Of a stretch of 64,000 nt of DNA, positions 46,577-58,722 are shown piece by piece. Under the pieces are notes generated by a model. It was not told the DNA's origin. It did not search any database and worked only from the letters and a program-made list of their open reading frames with translations. Position numbers and translations under genes: made by a program. Each line of letters opens with the position of its first letter. Position 1 is the stretch's first letter. The stretch is from Bullera alba (taxonomy: Eukaryota > Basidiomycota > Tremellomycetes > Tremellales > Bulleraceae). Location: positions 1,860,001-1,924,000 of the forward strand of contig BCIX01000003.1 of NCBI GenBank assembly GCA_001600095.1, written 5' to 3'.

Positions 46577-48129
46577 ATGGCCGCTGTTGCAACGCAGAAG
46601 ATGCCAAAGCAGCCATCTACTTCTGGGGGCACGATCAAGGTGAGCTTTGTATTCCGATGCAGACGATCGAGGATGAAGCTGACATTGGTTGCCAGACCTA
46701 TTATCAGAACAAGATCGAAGCTGCCGAGCTAGAAATCACCAAGAAGACCCAGAATCTGCGTCGACTGGAAGCTCAGCGTAATGCGTTGAACACAAGAGGT
46801 GCGTTAGGAGAAGCGTGTCGAGGGCAGAACATTGCTGATGGGTGTGCTTAGTGCGATTGTTGAGAGAGGAGCTTCAGGTGCTGCAGGAGCCGGGAAGTTA
46901 TGTCGGCGAGGTTATCAAGGTCATGGGCAAAAAGAAGGTCCTCGTCAAAGTCCAGCCAGAAGGCAAGTACGGTGAGTCAACGTTCAGCTTTCCTTCGCCT
47001 GCCCCGTGGGCTATGAAGCTGAAGTCAATCTCAGTGGTCGACTTCTCGCCCGACATCCCCCTCGCATCCCTCACGCCAAACCTACGAGTATCCCTACGTT
47101 CCGATTCCTACCTCCTCCACTCGATCCTGCCAAATAAGATCGACCCGCTCGTCTCGCTCATGATGGTGGAGAAGGTGCCTGACTCGACGTACGAGATGGT
47201 CGGTGGACTCGACAAGCAGATCAAGGAGATCAAAGAGGTCATCGAGCTTCCTGTCAAACACCCGGAACTGTTCGAATCCCTCGGTATCGCCCAGCCCAAG
47301 GGTGTGTTGCTGTACGGACCACCTGGAACGGGAAAGACCCTGCTAGCTCGAGCTGTCGCCCATCACACCGACTGTCGATTCATCAGAGTCAGTGGAAGTG
47401 AATTGGTGCAAAAGTACATTGGAGAAGGATCGCGTATGGTCAGAGAGCTGTTCGTCATGGCGAGAGAGCACGCGCCAAGTATCATCTTCATGGACGAGAT
47501 CGACTCGATCGGTAGTTCGAGAGGAGGTTCCGGTGGTGGCGGAGGTGATTCTGAAGTGCAGAGGACTATGATGGAGCTGTTGAACCAGCTGGACGGTTTC
47601 GAGCCAACGAAAAACATCAAGGTGAGTGCGGAATCACACATTTGCGTGGAAGTCAGACTAAACTCTGCGCCCTGTAGGTCATCATGGCCACAAACAGAAT
47701 AGACATTCTCGACTCTGCTCTATTACGTCCCGGACGTATCGACAGGAAGATCGAGTTCCCCCCTCCCAACCCAGAAGCCCGAATTACCATCCTGAAAATC
47801 CACTCAAGAAAAGTAAGTCACAGTCCAAGCTAATCGACGGTGATGCTGACCCACGTGTAGATGTCGCTGCAGAGGGGTATCAACTTCCGATCGCTGGCCG
47901 AGAAGATGGGTCACTGCTCCGGAGCAGAGGTCCGAGGTATCTGCACAGAAGCGGGTGAGCACTGGCCGAAGCAAACTGATGTTGGATGAGTGCTAATCGC
48001 TTGTCAGGTATGTACGCGCTGAGAGAGAGGAGACAGTATGTTGGCCAGGAGGACTTTGAGATGGCGGTCGCCAAGGTGTTGAAGAAGAACGCAGAGGGCA
48101 ACACCAGTGTGAACAAGTTGTTCAGTTAG
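46577..48129 (+). CDS. RPT6: 26S proteasome regulatory ATPase Rpt6
   Basis: One of six AAA+ subunits that unfold substrates for the proteasome. Seven exons: 46577-46639, 46696-46798, 46852-46971, 47035-47621, 47678-47812, 47861-47954, 48008-48129; 407 residues (yeast 405). The order is an N-terminal coiled coil ([21 protein letters not shown]), an OB domain ([16 protein letters not shown]), and the AAA domain with Walker A GPPGTGKT, Walker [10 protein letters not shown] and the arginine-finger region [29 protein letters not shown] is diagnostic for Rpt6 among Rpt subunits. The end VNKLFS lacks an HbYX motif, as in Rpt6. A glycine-rich insertion (GGSGGGGGD) occupies the pore-loop 2 side. Convergent with PCC1. 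Confidence 0.96.
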
Positions 48130-48199
48130 AAGTGTAATGATGCAACGTTCATGATATGCACCGCTGGCAACAAGGATTGGATCTGAATGTACACTTTGT

Positions 48200-48727
48200 C
48201 TATGCCTTGACTTCCTCACCGGATCCTGCGCCTTTGCCATCACCCTTCAGCTCAATCCCCTTGACGTTGCCTTTATTCGCTTCCAAGCGTATCTGGTCCA
48301 ATTGATCGTCCGTCAATGGGGGGACATTGGGATCAGGGGCGAACTGGGCCATTGTGCGCGTTAACAGGTCGACCGAGGACAGGAAAGCATTCGTAGTCAG
48401 GCGGAGGAGCCGTATTGTCGTAGCGTGGAAGTTACTACGGGTTCATCCATCATCAGCCCCTCGTTTGACACATCGCGGCGACAGGACTCACACGATGAGT
48501 TCCGTGCCTTCGGTCTCGATGGTCCGTTCGACAAAGTCGGCATTCTGCTCCCGATCCACTTCTAGTGCACGTTTGGCTATCGAGGCGTGTTCGGCAGAGA
48601 GGAAGGGTACCCGTAATGTCCTAAACGGGTCAGAGGAACTTGCTGTTAGTCGAGGGATCACTTACACAGCGTGCCAGCCTGTGACGTCTCTCGATGGTCC
48701 GGCGGTAGCGTTCTGCGTGCTTGACAT
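48200..48727 (-). CDS. PCC1: KEOPS complex subunit Pcc1
   Basis: A small subunit of the complex that makes t6A37 in tRNAs and affects telomeres. No single open frame shows it; three exons (48666-48727, 48492-48620, 48200-48434) join in phase to 141 residues. The Pcc1 fold is recognisable: LRVPFLSAEHASIAKRALEVD at the first strand-helix, then ELIVNFHATTIRLLRLTTNAFLSSVDLLTRTMAQF, the family's conserved second strand and long helix. The C-terminal ~35 residues are a charged extension. The start ATG 48725-48727 gives an 18-residue lead. Its stop lies 70 bp from the RPT6 stop, so the 3' UTRs probably overlap. Confidence 0.82.
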
Positions 48728-49042
48728 GCTGGAAGCGCGGGATACGTGACTTGGGTGTAAGGTGCTGTTCCGAGTTGGGTGTATGGGCGAAAATGAAAGA
48801 GGACGAGGAGGTGGAGGTTTCAAGCGATTGATCACTGACATTCCACCCGTTCAAGGCCATTCTTATCTTCCTTCTCTGCCCTTCGTTCTGCAATTACTGC
48901 TTACTCTCCCACTTCGGATCTCGCATCCCGGCCCGCCTGATCAGTTCTCGCAATAGTCACATCACTCAAGGCAAGGTCCTATCAGCCGGATTTCCACCCT
49001 TAGTAGATTCTGATCTGACTCACACGACAATACTTCTTCGCA
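48728..49042. promoter_or_regulatory. Divergent promoter, PCC1 / UBC12
   Basis: A 315-bp spacer without a gene or clear element. Confidence 0.35.
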
Positions 49043-50013
49043 ATGATCAAGGTCAGTTTTGCGATCCTGCTGGCGTCTTTGGCTGACAATTCCGTCTCCT
49101 TATCGCCATCTGTCTCCATTTCATCCACCCTCACCGACATTGTGTAATATGGTGTAGATCTGGTCGCTCAAGAAGGACGAGGAGGCAGCGGCGAAGAAAG
49201 CGCCAAAGATCTCCGCTGCTCAGTTGCGGGTACAGAAAGGTGCGTTCAACCCGACCTCAGATCTGGGTCCTGCTGTAAACGAGCTTGACCTGCTTAGCGA
49301 TCATCACTGATATGCCGATACTCAGACTTGACCGAGTTGGAGCTGCCTAATACGATGAAGACGACGTTTCCCGATCCCTCCGACGCCCTCAACTTCACCC
49401 TCACCATCACCCCAGACGAAGGTATGTTATCTTCCAGAAGCCCGAAGCCATCGCGAGTGAAGACTCCATCGAGACCAAGCAGACTGACATGGGACTTAGG
49501 CATCTACAAGAACGGGCAATTCGACTTCACTTTCGCCATCAACTTGAACTACCCGCACGAGCCCCCCAAAGTTAGGTGCACGAAGAAGATCTACCACCCA
49601 AACCTCGATCTAGACGGTAATGTCTGCCTGTAAGTCACTTCAGGGCAGAGATTGAACGCTCAGAATGTGCTGACAACTCATCTAGAAACATCTTGAGGGA
49701 GGACTGGAAACCCGTGCTCAATCTGTCCGCCGTCATGGTCGGCATCCAGTATCTCTTCCTAGAACCGTGAGCTTATCAACGCCGGAGCAAAAAGGTCACA
49801 GAGCTCATCGATTTGTCCCAGGAACCCCGATGACCCACTCAACAAAGGTCAGCTGGATACGATTTCGGATCATGATGGGAGCCAGCTGACGTTGATACAG
49901 AAGCGGCCGAGGATCTGCGCAGGGATCGTCAAGGTTTCATTGCCAACGTCAAGACATCCATGGCTGGAGGCAGGGTCCGCGGCGAGACTTTCGACAGGGT
50001 CATCGTGAGGTAG
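49043..50013 (+). CDS. UBC12: NEDD8-conjugating enzyme E2 Ubc12
   Basis: Transfers NEDD8 to cullins. Seven exons: 49043-49051, 49158-49239, 49326-49421, 49500-49629, 49686-49766, 49822-49847, 49901-50013; 178 residues. The first coding exon is only 9 nt (MIK); splicing builds MIKIWSLKK, the N-terminal docking peptide typical of Ubc12. The UBC fold shows [36 protein letters not shown], with HPN and the catalytic Cys in GNVCL. The C-terminus (AEDLRRDRQGFIANVKTSMAGG) fits. An intron of about 106 nt follows the 9-nt exon. Confidence 0.95.
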
Positions 50014-50225
50014 AGGCTGCAAGCAACGCTTTCGTCACAGTCAACACAACGGATAAGTAATCAGATGATGTTACGAAGCCTGAGTTGGAGGCCCTTCTCA
50101 TCTCGATGAGGGTTACATTGTATAGATGAACTATATGCTACACGCCATCGCGGTGATGATGAGAAAGATCTATGCCTCGTCGACTTCGTCGACAACCTCT
50201 AACGTCTATTGAGCTGGACTTCTAC

Positions 50226-51861
50226 TTATTTCTGGCTTTGACGCGCCTTGAACCACTTTCGGACTTTGGCCATACTGTACCTAAAGCTTTTGGTAAATCC
50301 GGCCGTGATAAGGCCTTTCATCGATTGTGTCAGGGCTGGCCGATAGATGATATTGTTGAGCTCTGCGAGCAGGTCAGAGCGGTTCGCATAAATCATTTTC
50401 TGAGTGTCACTTACGAAGAGACAGCGTCTTTCTGTACCTTTGATTCAAGAGCAGCTCCTTGATCGCTTCATCGTTGGGCTCTGAACCAAACTTGAGTTTT
50501 GTCCATAGTCCCCGTGTGAGCTCTAACCGGCGGTCCTCGATGTGCTATTTGGTTAAACTCTTCAGTCACTGCCCTCTCTTCTTTAGGAAGGGTGATTGAC
50601 TCACATTTAGTTTCGCTTCACCCTGACCCCTCCATTCCCATTTCTCCCCCTGCTCCGCGCCATCGCTCCAGGCGAGATTATGTCCCTTCTTGATAAACGG
50701 AGCGTACAGCTCCCTAAAGCCTTGCAAGTTGCCATCCCCCCTAACGATATTTTTGACCTTTTGCGGGTTTTCAGCTCCGGGAACGCTCATCCGTGGATCC
50801 CCGGAATAGCTTATACCGGTGATCTGCTCCCATAGCTCGTATTCCGTGAACGGGTTCTGGTGCGGTAATTGCAGTAAAGCCAGTGCGAATGCCGAATCCA
50901 AATTCTCCTCCTGGGCCTCATGTACCGAGGCGTCTGAAATCAGGGTCAGGACCTGTCCGCCGAATCAGCTTGGGTTTTCGAGCGCGAGGTGCGGTGACTT
51001 ACGGGCTTCTGCAGCCGTCCGGCAATGTACATAGCGTCCCAATTCTTCAGATCGCTGACCAGTCGCTTTGTCGATATCACACCGTACTTGACTTCCTACA
51101 TTCCGATTCCAATTCAGCTGCAAGACCGGATTGTAGCTTGTAAACTGGTATCACTCACCACGCCCCCGAGCTGGACCATTGTCACATACCATATCCCAGC
51201 ACCATATTCCTCCTGAACCTTCACAACGCTGTTCGCACCCGTGACTCTTGCCCATAATGGATAATGAGATGGGTTCTTCAGTAGATTTTGCTGATGAAAG
51301 GACAACGGGTCGGACACCGAGATCAAGAGGTCCGTCATCGGTGCTGGCTGAGCAGAATGTCAGTATCCATCCTTCAGAGATACCTATGGAAGTAGTCACT
51401 CACCCCGCTGGTCGAGGTATTCGCCTGATTGATCACCCCGCTACCGTATGCCACAGCCCAATCGATCCCAGAGGGTAGGTCATCCAGCAATGGTCTTAGA
51501 CGTTTCTGTGCTTGTGACTGCGCCTCTGCCCTCGAAAGGGATGTTCTGGAGCTTGAGGAAGAGTTGTGACGCTTGCTCAAAATCACGACATTAGTCGCCC
51601 GTCCACTGGAGGAATGCAGTATTCGCTGCCTTGACTGTCTACACGAGCATGATTCGGTGGGCCCAAGCCTGGTCGAAAGAGAGCGTCGATCAGCTCCAGG
51701 CAGCGGTTTGCAAAGTTTGCGAAGGACCAGGTTGTCTGGTCTCAAGTAGGTTGATGGTCCCGCATGCTGGAACAGGCGCTCGAGGTGGCGTAATGGCTAC
51801 AAGATGTCAATACACAGTCAGATGGGATGGTCGCACGACCTACCGTCAGGCGAAGTGCCAT
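50226..51861 (-). CDS. TAM41: Mitochondrial CDP-diacylglycerol synthase Tam41
   Basis: Makes CDP-DAG on the matrix side of the inner membrane for cardiolipin. Seven exons: 51844-51861, 51404-51796, 51159-51347, 51003-51095, 50605-50952, 50415-50544, 50226-50362; 435 residues. An 18-nt first exon (MALRLT) joins PLRHLERL to complete a basic presequence. Core motifs are [10 protein letters not shown] (nucleotidyltransferase-like glycine loop), [26 protein letters not shown] (with the acidic metal ligand), [42 protein letters not shown], and the C-terminal [26 protein letters not shown]. The only earlier ATG-like starts in the main frame are absent, which makes the short first exon necessary. Confidence 0.9.
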
Positions 51862-52219
51862 TTTGGATGCGGAGCGCTCGGTTGAAATGTCCTTGTCACC
51901 TCAATACGGGGGTCGACTCCTTTCTCCCGTATCTCGCTTCTCCGCGACTCTTCCTGTGAACTTGTGCTAAACCCCAAGCTCCTCAGCTCATCTCAGTACG
52001 AGGACGGGGTTATGGTCTTAGTTGGGTCTCAGAGACCTCTCCTGGCTTCAAGATGGTGTTGACGATTTTGCGGGGCACCGAGTGTAAAGGATTCTGTGTA
52101 TCCACTCCCTCCAGTTTATGGATCGTCTTCCTCGAGGCTCGAAGCAACGGCAGCTGTGTTGTGAACTCATGTGCAAGTAAGTTTGCCGGCTCATCATCAG
52201 CCCATCCACCTCTTCCAAC
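51862..52219. promoter_or_regulatory. Divergent promoter, TAM41 / SAP18
   Basis: A 358-bp spacer with no supportable gene; the short open frame around 52053-52247 has no similarity and overlaps the SAP18 start. Confidence 0.35.
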
Positions 52220-53282
52220 ATGTCAAGGAGTAGATCAAGGACGATAAGCAGGTCGGCTTCCCCGGCCAAAGGAAAAGCGAGCCCTGAACCCGTCAGCGAG
52301 AGCGTGAGTGTACGACTTTTGAGGATTGTATCTTTCGGTTGACTGACCCTACCTTCCCGCTCAGACTTGCCCATTCCTCATCAGGGTGTTCGTTTCAAAA
52401 GGCAAACATGCGCCAATGATCGACTTTGACGAAGGCAACTTTCCAATCCGAGACGAGTTCCAAGCGTACGGATGGTGTGTACGAAGCGACAAGAACAGTT
52501 GTCATTGAGCTAATCACTTGTCATACAGGAAACACACGACGCCGACATCTCTTATTGCCCTTCTCTACCCTTCATTCCCGCCAGTATATAGGTCTCCGTT
52601 GGCCAGATACTCCTTCCGACACATCTACGTCGATGCGTCCCAACGAGGGCTGTATCGAAATCGAGATTTAGTCTCCTTCACCGGTCGAGAACTCTTGGCC
52701 ACATTGTCGACATCGGATAGCGGATTGGCCAAGCCTTCTGCTGTATCGATGGACATGGAGCTTGATGATGCTCCGGATCACGGACCCTCACGACGGGGTG
52801 CAGGTCGAAAAGTCGAGGAAAAGACATTGGACAGCTACGGCTTCATCACCGGTGATCTACTCTCAGTCTCGATCCATATCCCCGAGCCAAGAACGCCTGC
52901 ACCCGCACCTCCACTCGGTGCTGCTCGTCCATCTATCGTTGCTGGACCCGCAGGTGCCGGCGCGCCTGGGTTCGGTGGGAGAGAATTACTAGGACGCAAT
53001 GGCCCTAATGCGGCAAGGGGTTTGCCTCCACGAGAACCCCATCCTTCGGATCAAGATGGAAATTGGAGTCGTGGAGAGGCTCTACCTTCGTCAAACTTCA
53101 AGGGCCGGGGAGATAGAAGGGATAGAGCTCGAGATGATGGATTTGCCAATGGAGGCAGGGCGGATGTACGAGGGTCCGGGCCTGGAGGATCTGCTAGAAG
53201 GAGAACACCTTCGCCACATAGAGATAGAGATAGAGCCGAGAGAAGAAGCAGAAGTCCGGACGCTCGCAGAAGTCGCTACTAG
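52220..53282 (+). CDS. SAP18: SAP18-family protein with C-terminal RGG/RS tail
   Basis: In animals SAP18 belongs to the ASAP/PSAP complexes of the exon junction and associates with Sin3 deacetylase. Exons 52220-52303, 52365-52474 and 52529-53282 give 315 residues. The ubiquitin-like SAP18 core is clear: CPFLIRVFVSKGKHAPMIDF, then ELLATLSTSDSG-type loop, and LDSYGFITGDLLSVSIHIPEP at the end. The N-terminus begins with an RS stretch (MSRSRSRTISRSASP). The C-terminal ~130 residues are Gly/Arg/Pro-rich and end in SR and DR dipeptides (RDRDRAERRSRSPDARRSRY), an RNA-binding type tail absent from animal SAP18. The codon GGA-TG/G splices cleanly at the core, so the frame is secure. Confidence 0.9.
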
Positions 53283-53694
53283 CCTCTCGATAGATTGCAC
53301 CACGAATGCTATGCACCACTGCTTTGCCGCACGTACTCTAGCAGGGGTAGCACCTGGTAAGACCTGGTAGCACCCCAGATCCACTGCGCCACTTATCACA
53401 TGCCTGCTGCTGACGAGATTGGCAATATTTGGTTCCGCTCAATCCGAGCGCGTTTCTGTTGTGAGGGCAACTGGATGATCAATACGATGTTGACAAGAGT
53501 AGCAATACACTAGAACTCGAAGAGGCTGCCATAGGACGGACATTGGACTGTCAGCATCATCACGCTCAGATCAGCTCCACCTTCAGAATCAATCTCTGGA
53601 TACAGCCTCGATACACAACAGGACGAAACAGGCCGATCCGCATCAATTGCACTTGACGACGTAACCGGCGCGGCATATTGATATTTGAGGCAAC
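53283..53694. other. Intergenic region between SAP18 and YPK1
   Basis: 412 bp without a gene. Positions 53346-53374 hold a short imperfect tandem of the word GGTAGCACC with CTGGTAAGACCT between; the same 20-bp word with one mismatch occurs at 22414-22433. Confidence 0.4.
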
Positions 53695-56196
<2,502 letters not shown>

Positions 56197-56391
56197 ATAC
56201 TATACACGACAGTCTGGTCAGGCCGATGTATACAGTAAACCGGAAGGACAACTTGGCAAAAGCTGGGCACTACTAATGTTTCGGTGATTTTCTGCATTCG
56301 GCTATCGACTCTCAAACTTCAAATCGGTGATCGAGGCGGTACGAGGAAACTGCGAACGCGAGCCCCCTCAGCAACGTCAGTACTCTGGTGA

Positions 56392-56713
56392 TCAGTCCTT
56401 CTTGCCCTCAGTGGACTCCGCCGTAGGCTTCTGCTCAGCGCTGGACGACGTGTCGGTCTTTGGTACTGTGTCAATGGACTTCCACGTTTCCCAAGAGGTC
56501 TTGTTGGCGTTGCTGTCAGTATATCAGCGTCACTGCTCATGGCCTCGTATGCTGAATTTGTGTGTGGGCACCGGTACTCGTACTTCTATCATCCCAGGTC
56601 CCATCGGGTCGAGGACCACCGACAGATGAGCTTATGCTCATACCCGGGATCTGGGACAGGATGTCCTGTGCGTTGGATCCGGTGCTGGAGTTATCGCCCT
56701 TGTTGTCGCTCAT
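56392..56713 (-). CDS. Small hydrophilic protein A (tandem pair), splice unresolved
   Basis: Starts at ATG 56711-56713 (MSDNKGDNSSTGSNAQDILS...GGPRPDGTWDD) and, from frame similarity to the next gene, ends at TGA 56392-56394 with T-VPKTDT...STEGKKD. The two parts are in different frames, so an intron lies between about 56480 and 56640. All GT candidates before 56560 leave phase 1; an acceptor that keeps phase 1 gives VPKTDT, but I could not fix it with confidence. Family unknown: no signal peptide or membrane segment, rich in Ser/Thr/Asp/Lys. A TATAAA on the minus strand at 56810-56815 sits ~100 bp upstream. Paralogue of the gene at 57629-57949. Confidence 0.6.
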
Positions 56714-57484
56714 CGTGGATGGTTGATTGGGTTGATTTGGAGGTGGTGATCTCAAATATTCTTGGTTGGAGGGTGTTGTGAGTGCAGAATAACTTCGAGA
56801 CAGCTCAGCTTTATACACCTCGAGGCTCAAGCATGCCCCCACCCCTCAAGGCATCGACGTCACCGATTTTCCCGAGAGTTTAAAAGGATTTGCTTCTCTA
56901 ACACGCTAGCCATCTCTCTCAAAGGATTCATGTGTCGTCTACCCAGGTCTACCCCTTTGATCAGCAGCGCCAGCAAATTCGATCATCTATTCTAATCTGT
57001 TATTTGCGGCTGTGCGGTTGTCAACGATGAGATCATATATCGTTTGGATGTCACCAATGGGTGAGGTCATCGGATCTTCCTTTCTTCTTTGCGGCATAAT
57101 CAGAGTTTAGCATTAACGACGAAACGGTTTCGAAGTGCACGCTGACCAAGATCCGGTGATATGTACGGAGTCGACGGTGATCCAGAGGCCTGATAAGTTG
57201 TCAGGAAGAACCGAGACGAGAGATAACCACCTTAGTCGCACAGTGGGGGAGATGATATTGGCCTTCTTACTTTGCGGCTTGTATTGGACTCGCAGTTGCG
57301 ATCGAGTCACTTGGATATCCTCCTTCTTGCCACGTGCTCACAGCTCCATCATATGTCAGCGCAGCCAAGCTGTGGTGCAGTACACACATACTTAGAAGTT
57401 TAGAACCGAAGACGCGGTGCGCTCTCTTATTTCCTGAGCTGCGGATGTTGGGTTGTTTCGTGGATTTTCTGCATTCATCATCAC

Positions 57485-57537
<53 letters not shown>

Positions 57538-57628
57538 GCCTGGAGGTGACTTGTCAACACAGCGAGTAAGAGGCAAAAGCACGCTCTCGCGCACATCAGT
57601 ATCGCCTAACCCCGCCGAGAAGCAAGCT
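56714..57628. other. Spacer between the two small paralogous genes
   Basis: 915 bp. It holds the gene A promoter (TATAAA on the minus strand at 56810-56815, AGGGG/CCCCT at 56842-56846) and the ATC microsatellite. Short open frames through the microsatellite are poly-Asp/poly-Ser artefacts. Confidence 0.45.
57479..57538. repeat. Trinucleotide microsatellite (CAT/ATC)n
   Basis: A run of about 19-20 CAT/ATC units with one interruption (ACC near its left end). In the reverse frame it reads as poly-Asp, and in the forward frame as poly-Ser. It sits in the spacer between the two small paralogues. Confidence 0.9.
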
Positions 57629-57949
57629 CTACTCCTTCTTGTCTTCCTCAGTGGACTGAGTAGCTCCAGACTTGTTGCCGGCCTCGTCGGACTGAGCGGA
57701 CGAAGTTTTGGGCAGCGTGGAGGTCGGCGGATGGTTCTCGAACGTGGCGGGCACTCTATCATGATCAGGTTGTGTTCAGCCTCTGTCTCAACGGTTCAAT
57801 CGGACTGTGACTCACTCGGTGACGTGGCCATTTGAATCGATAGAGGCGACAGTGGGCATGGGGCCGCCAAAAATGGAGTTGACGAAATCCCTGGCATCAA
57901 TCATTTCCCGTAAGGTAGGTCCTCCGGATGTGCTGTGCTTGTCGCTCAT
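57629..57949 (-). CDS. Small hydrophilic protein B (tandem pair)
   Basis: Exons 57816-57949 and 57629-57755 (intron 57756-57815) give 86 residues. The ATG is at 57947-57949 and the stop TAG at 57629-57631. No family is recognised. Features are MSDKHSTSGGPTLREMIDARDF, a GGPMP motif, TLPKTSSAQSDE and an end rich in Lys/Glu (STEEDKKE). No signal peptide, helix or cysteines; probably largely disordered and cytosolic or nuclear. It shares start (MSD-x-K), GGPxP, T-x-PKT and ending (STE-x-x-KK-D/E) with gene A at 56392-56713, in the same orientation. A TATAAA on the minus strand at 58053-58058 lies ~104 bp upstream. The coding call is good because both exons keep frame and match the neighbour. Confidence 0.72.
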
Positions 57950-58722
57950 CGTCGAGTAATGTCAGTGACAACAGTAAATTCAGTAGGGTCAGAGTCAGGT
58001 GGGAACTCGTTGGAATGGGTATGAGGCAAAGAAGAAGGGGAACCGGTCAGTCTTTATACCTTTTGTCCCAAATTTGGGTCCAAGACGACACAGGACAATA
58101 CCAACCTCGGAGACATTCGGACGGACCCAAGTCGGTCAGAAGGTTTCAAGGATAGGACGGTGCCATACCCAAGGATCACCTGTAGCCTGGATGGTGTCAT
58201 GTGCCGAGCTTCGGATTTGATCGGCTCCTCGTGAAATCTACCTTCTTAGACCTTCTTCCATACATGTTCTCTCCGTGAGAGCGTTATCTGTGCACACTCA
58301 TAGAGATATTTGTGGCCGTGGCCAGACCACAGCCTGCCTCGAATACTATGCCAAAAATCGGAATTTTCTCCATGGATCAGTACAGACAATGCGCAATATT
58401 GCCATGCGGGTCGCCATGAATGCCAGAGTGATGAGCTCGAGTATTATACTCCGCGGGTGCAGGTAGAGTGTTGAAACCTTGAAGTCAAGTTGAAGTCCCA
58501 CCTTGATCCACCTCATCCTCGAGCGATCGGACCATTTTCGCCGACACTTGCCGACATCCGGGACAACCGGAACTCGGACCGGTGGACCGGAAGCCGGGTT
58601 TGACTTTGACATCCTCGACCTATCTTGCGGACTCAGTCGCTCGTCTTTCTGTTGTTGCATATCCACAAAGCTATACACTTATCAGACTTCTCACTACCTA
58701 TCCAAAAATCCAGCTCACGAAA
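57950..58722. promoter_or_regulatory. Divergent region, small protein B / polyol dehydrogenase
   Basis: 773 bp. On the minus strand it has TATAAA (58053-58058) and CCCCT (58036-58040) for small gene B. I see no gene and no clear element for the dehydrogenase. Confidence 0.4.

Noticed and set aside
53425..53440. AATATTTGGTTCCGCT also found near 63649
   Set aside because: A single 16-bp match between two sites is about what chance gives in 64 kb.
57000..57110. Short minus-strand frame starting MPQRRKED in the small-gene spacer
   Set aside because: Only about 36 codons, no similarity to the two small paralogues and no convincing upstream exon.
57267..57596. Minus-strand open frame with a signal-like start and a poly-Asp run
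   Set aside because: The poly-Asp is the reverse reading of the ATC microsatellite; the rest has no protein-like pattern or supporting splice sites.
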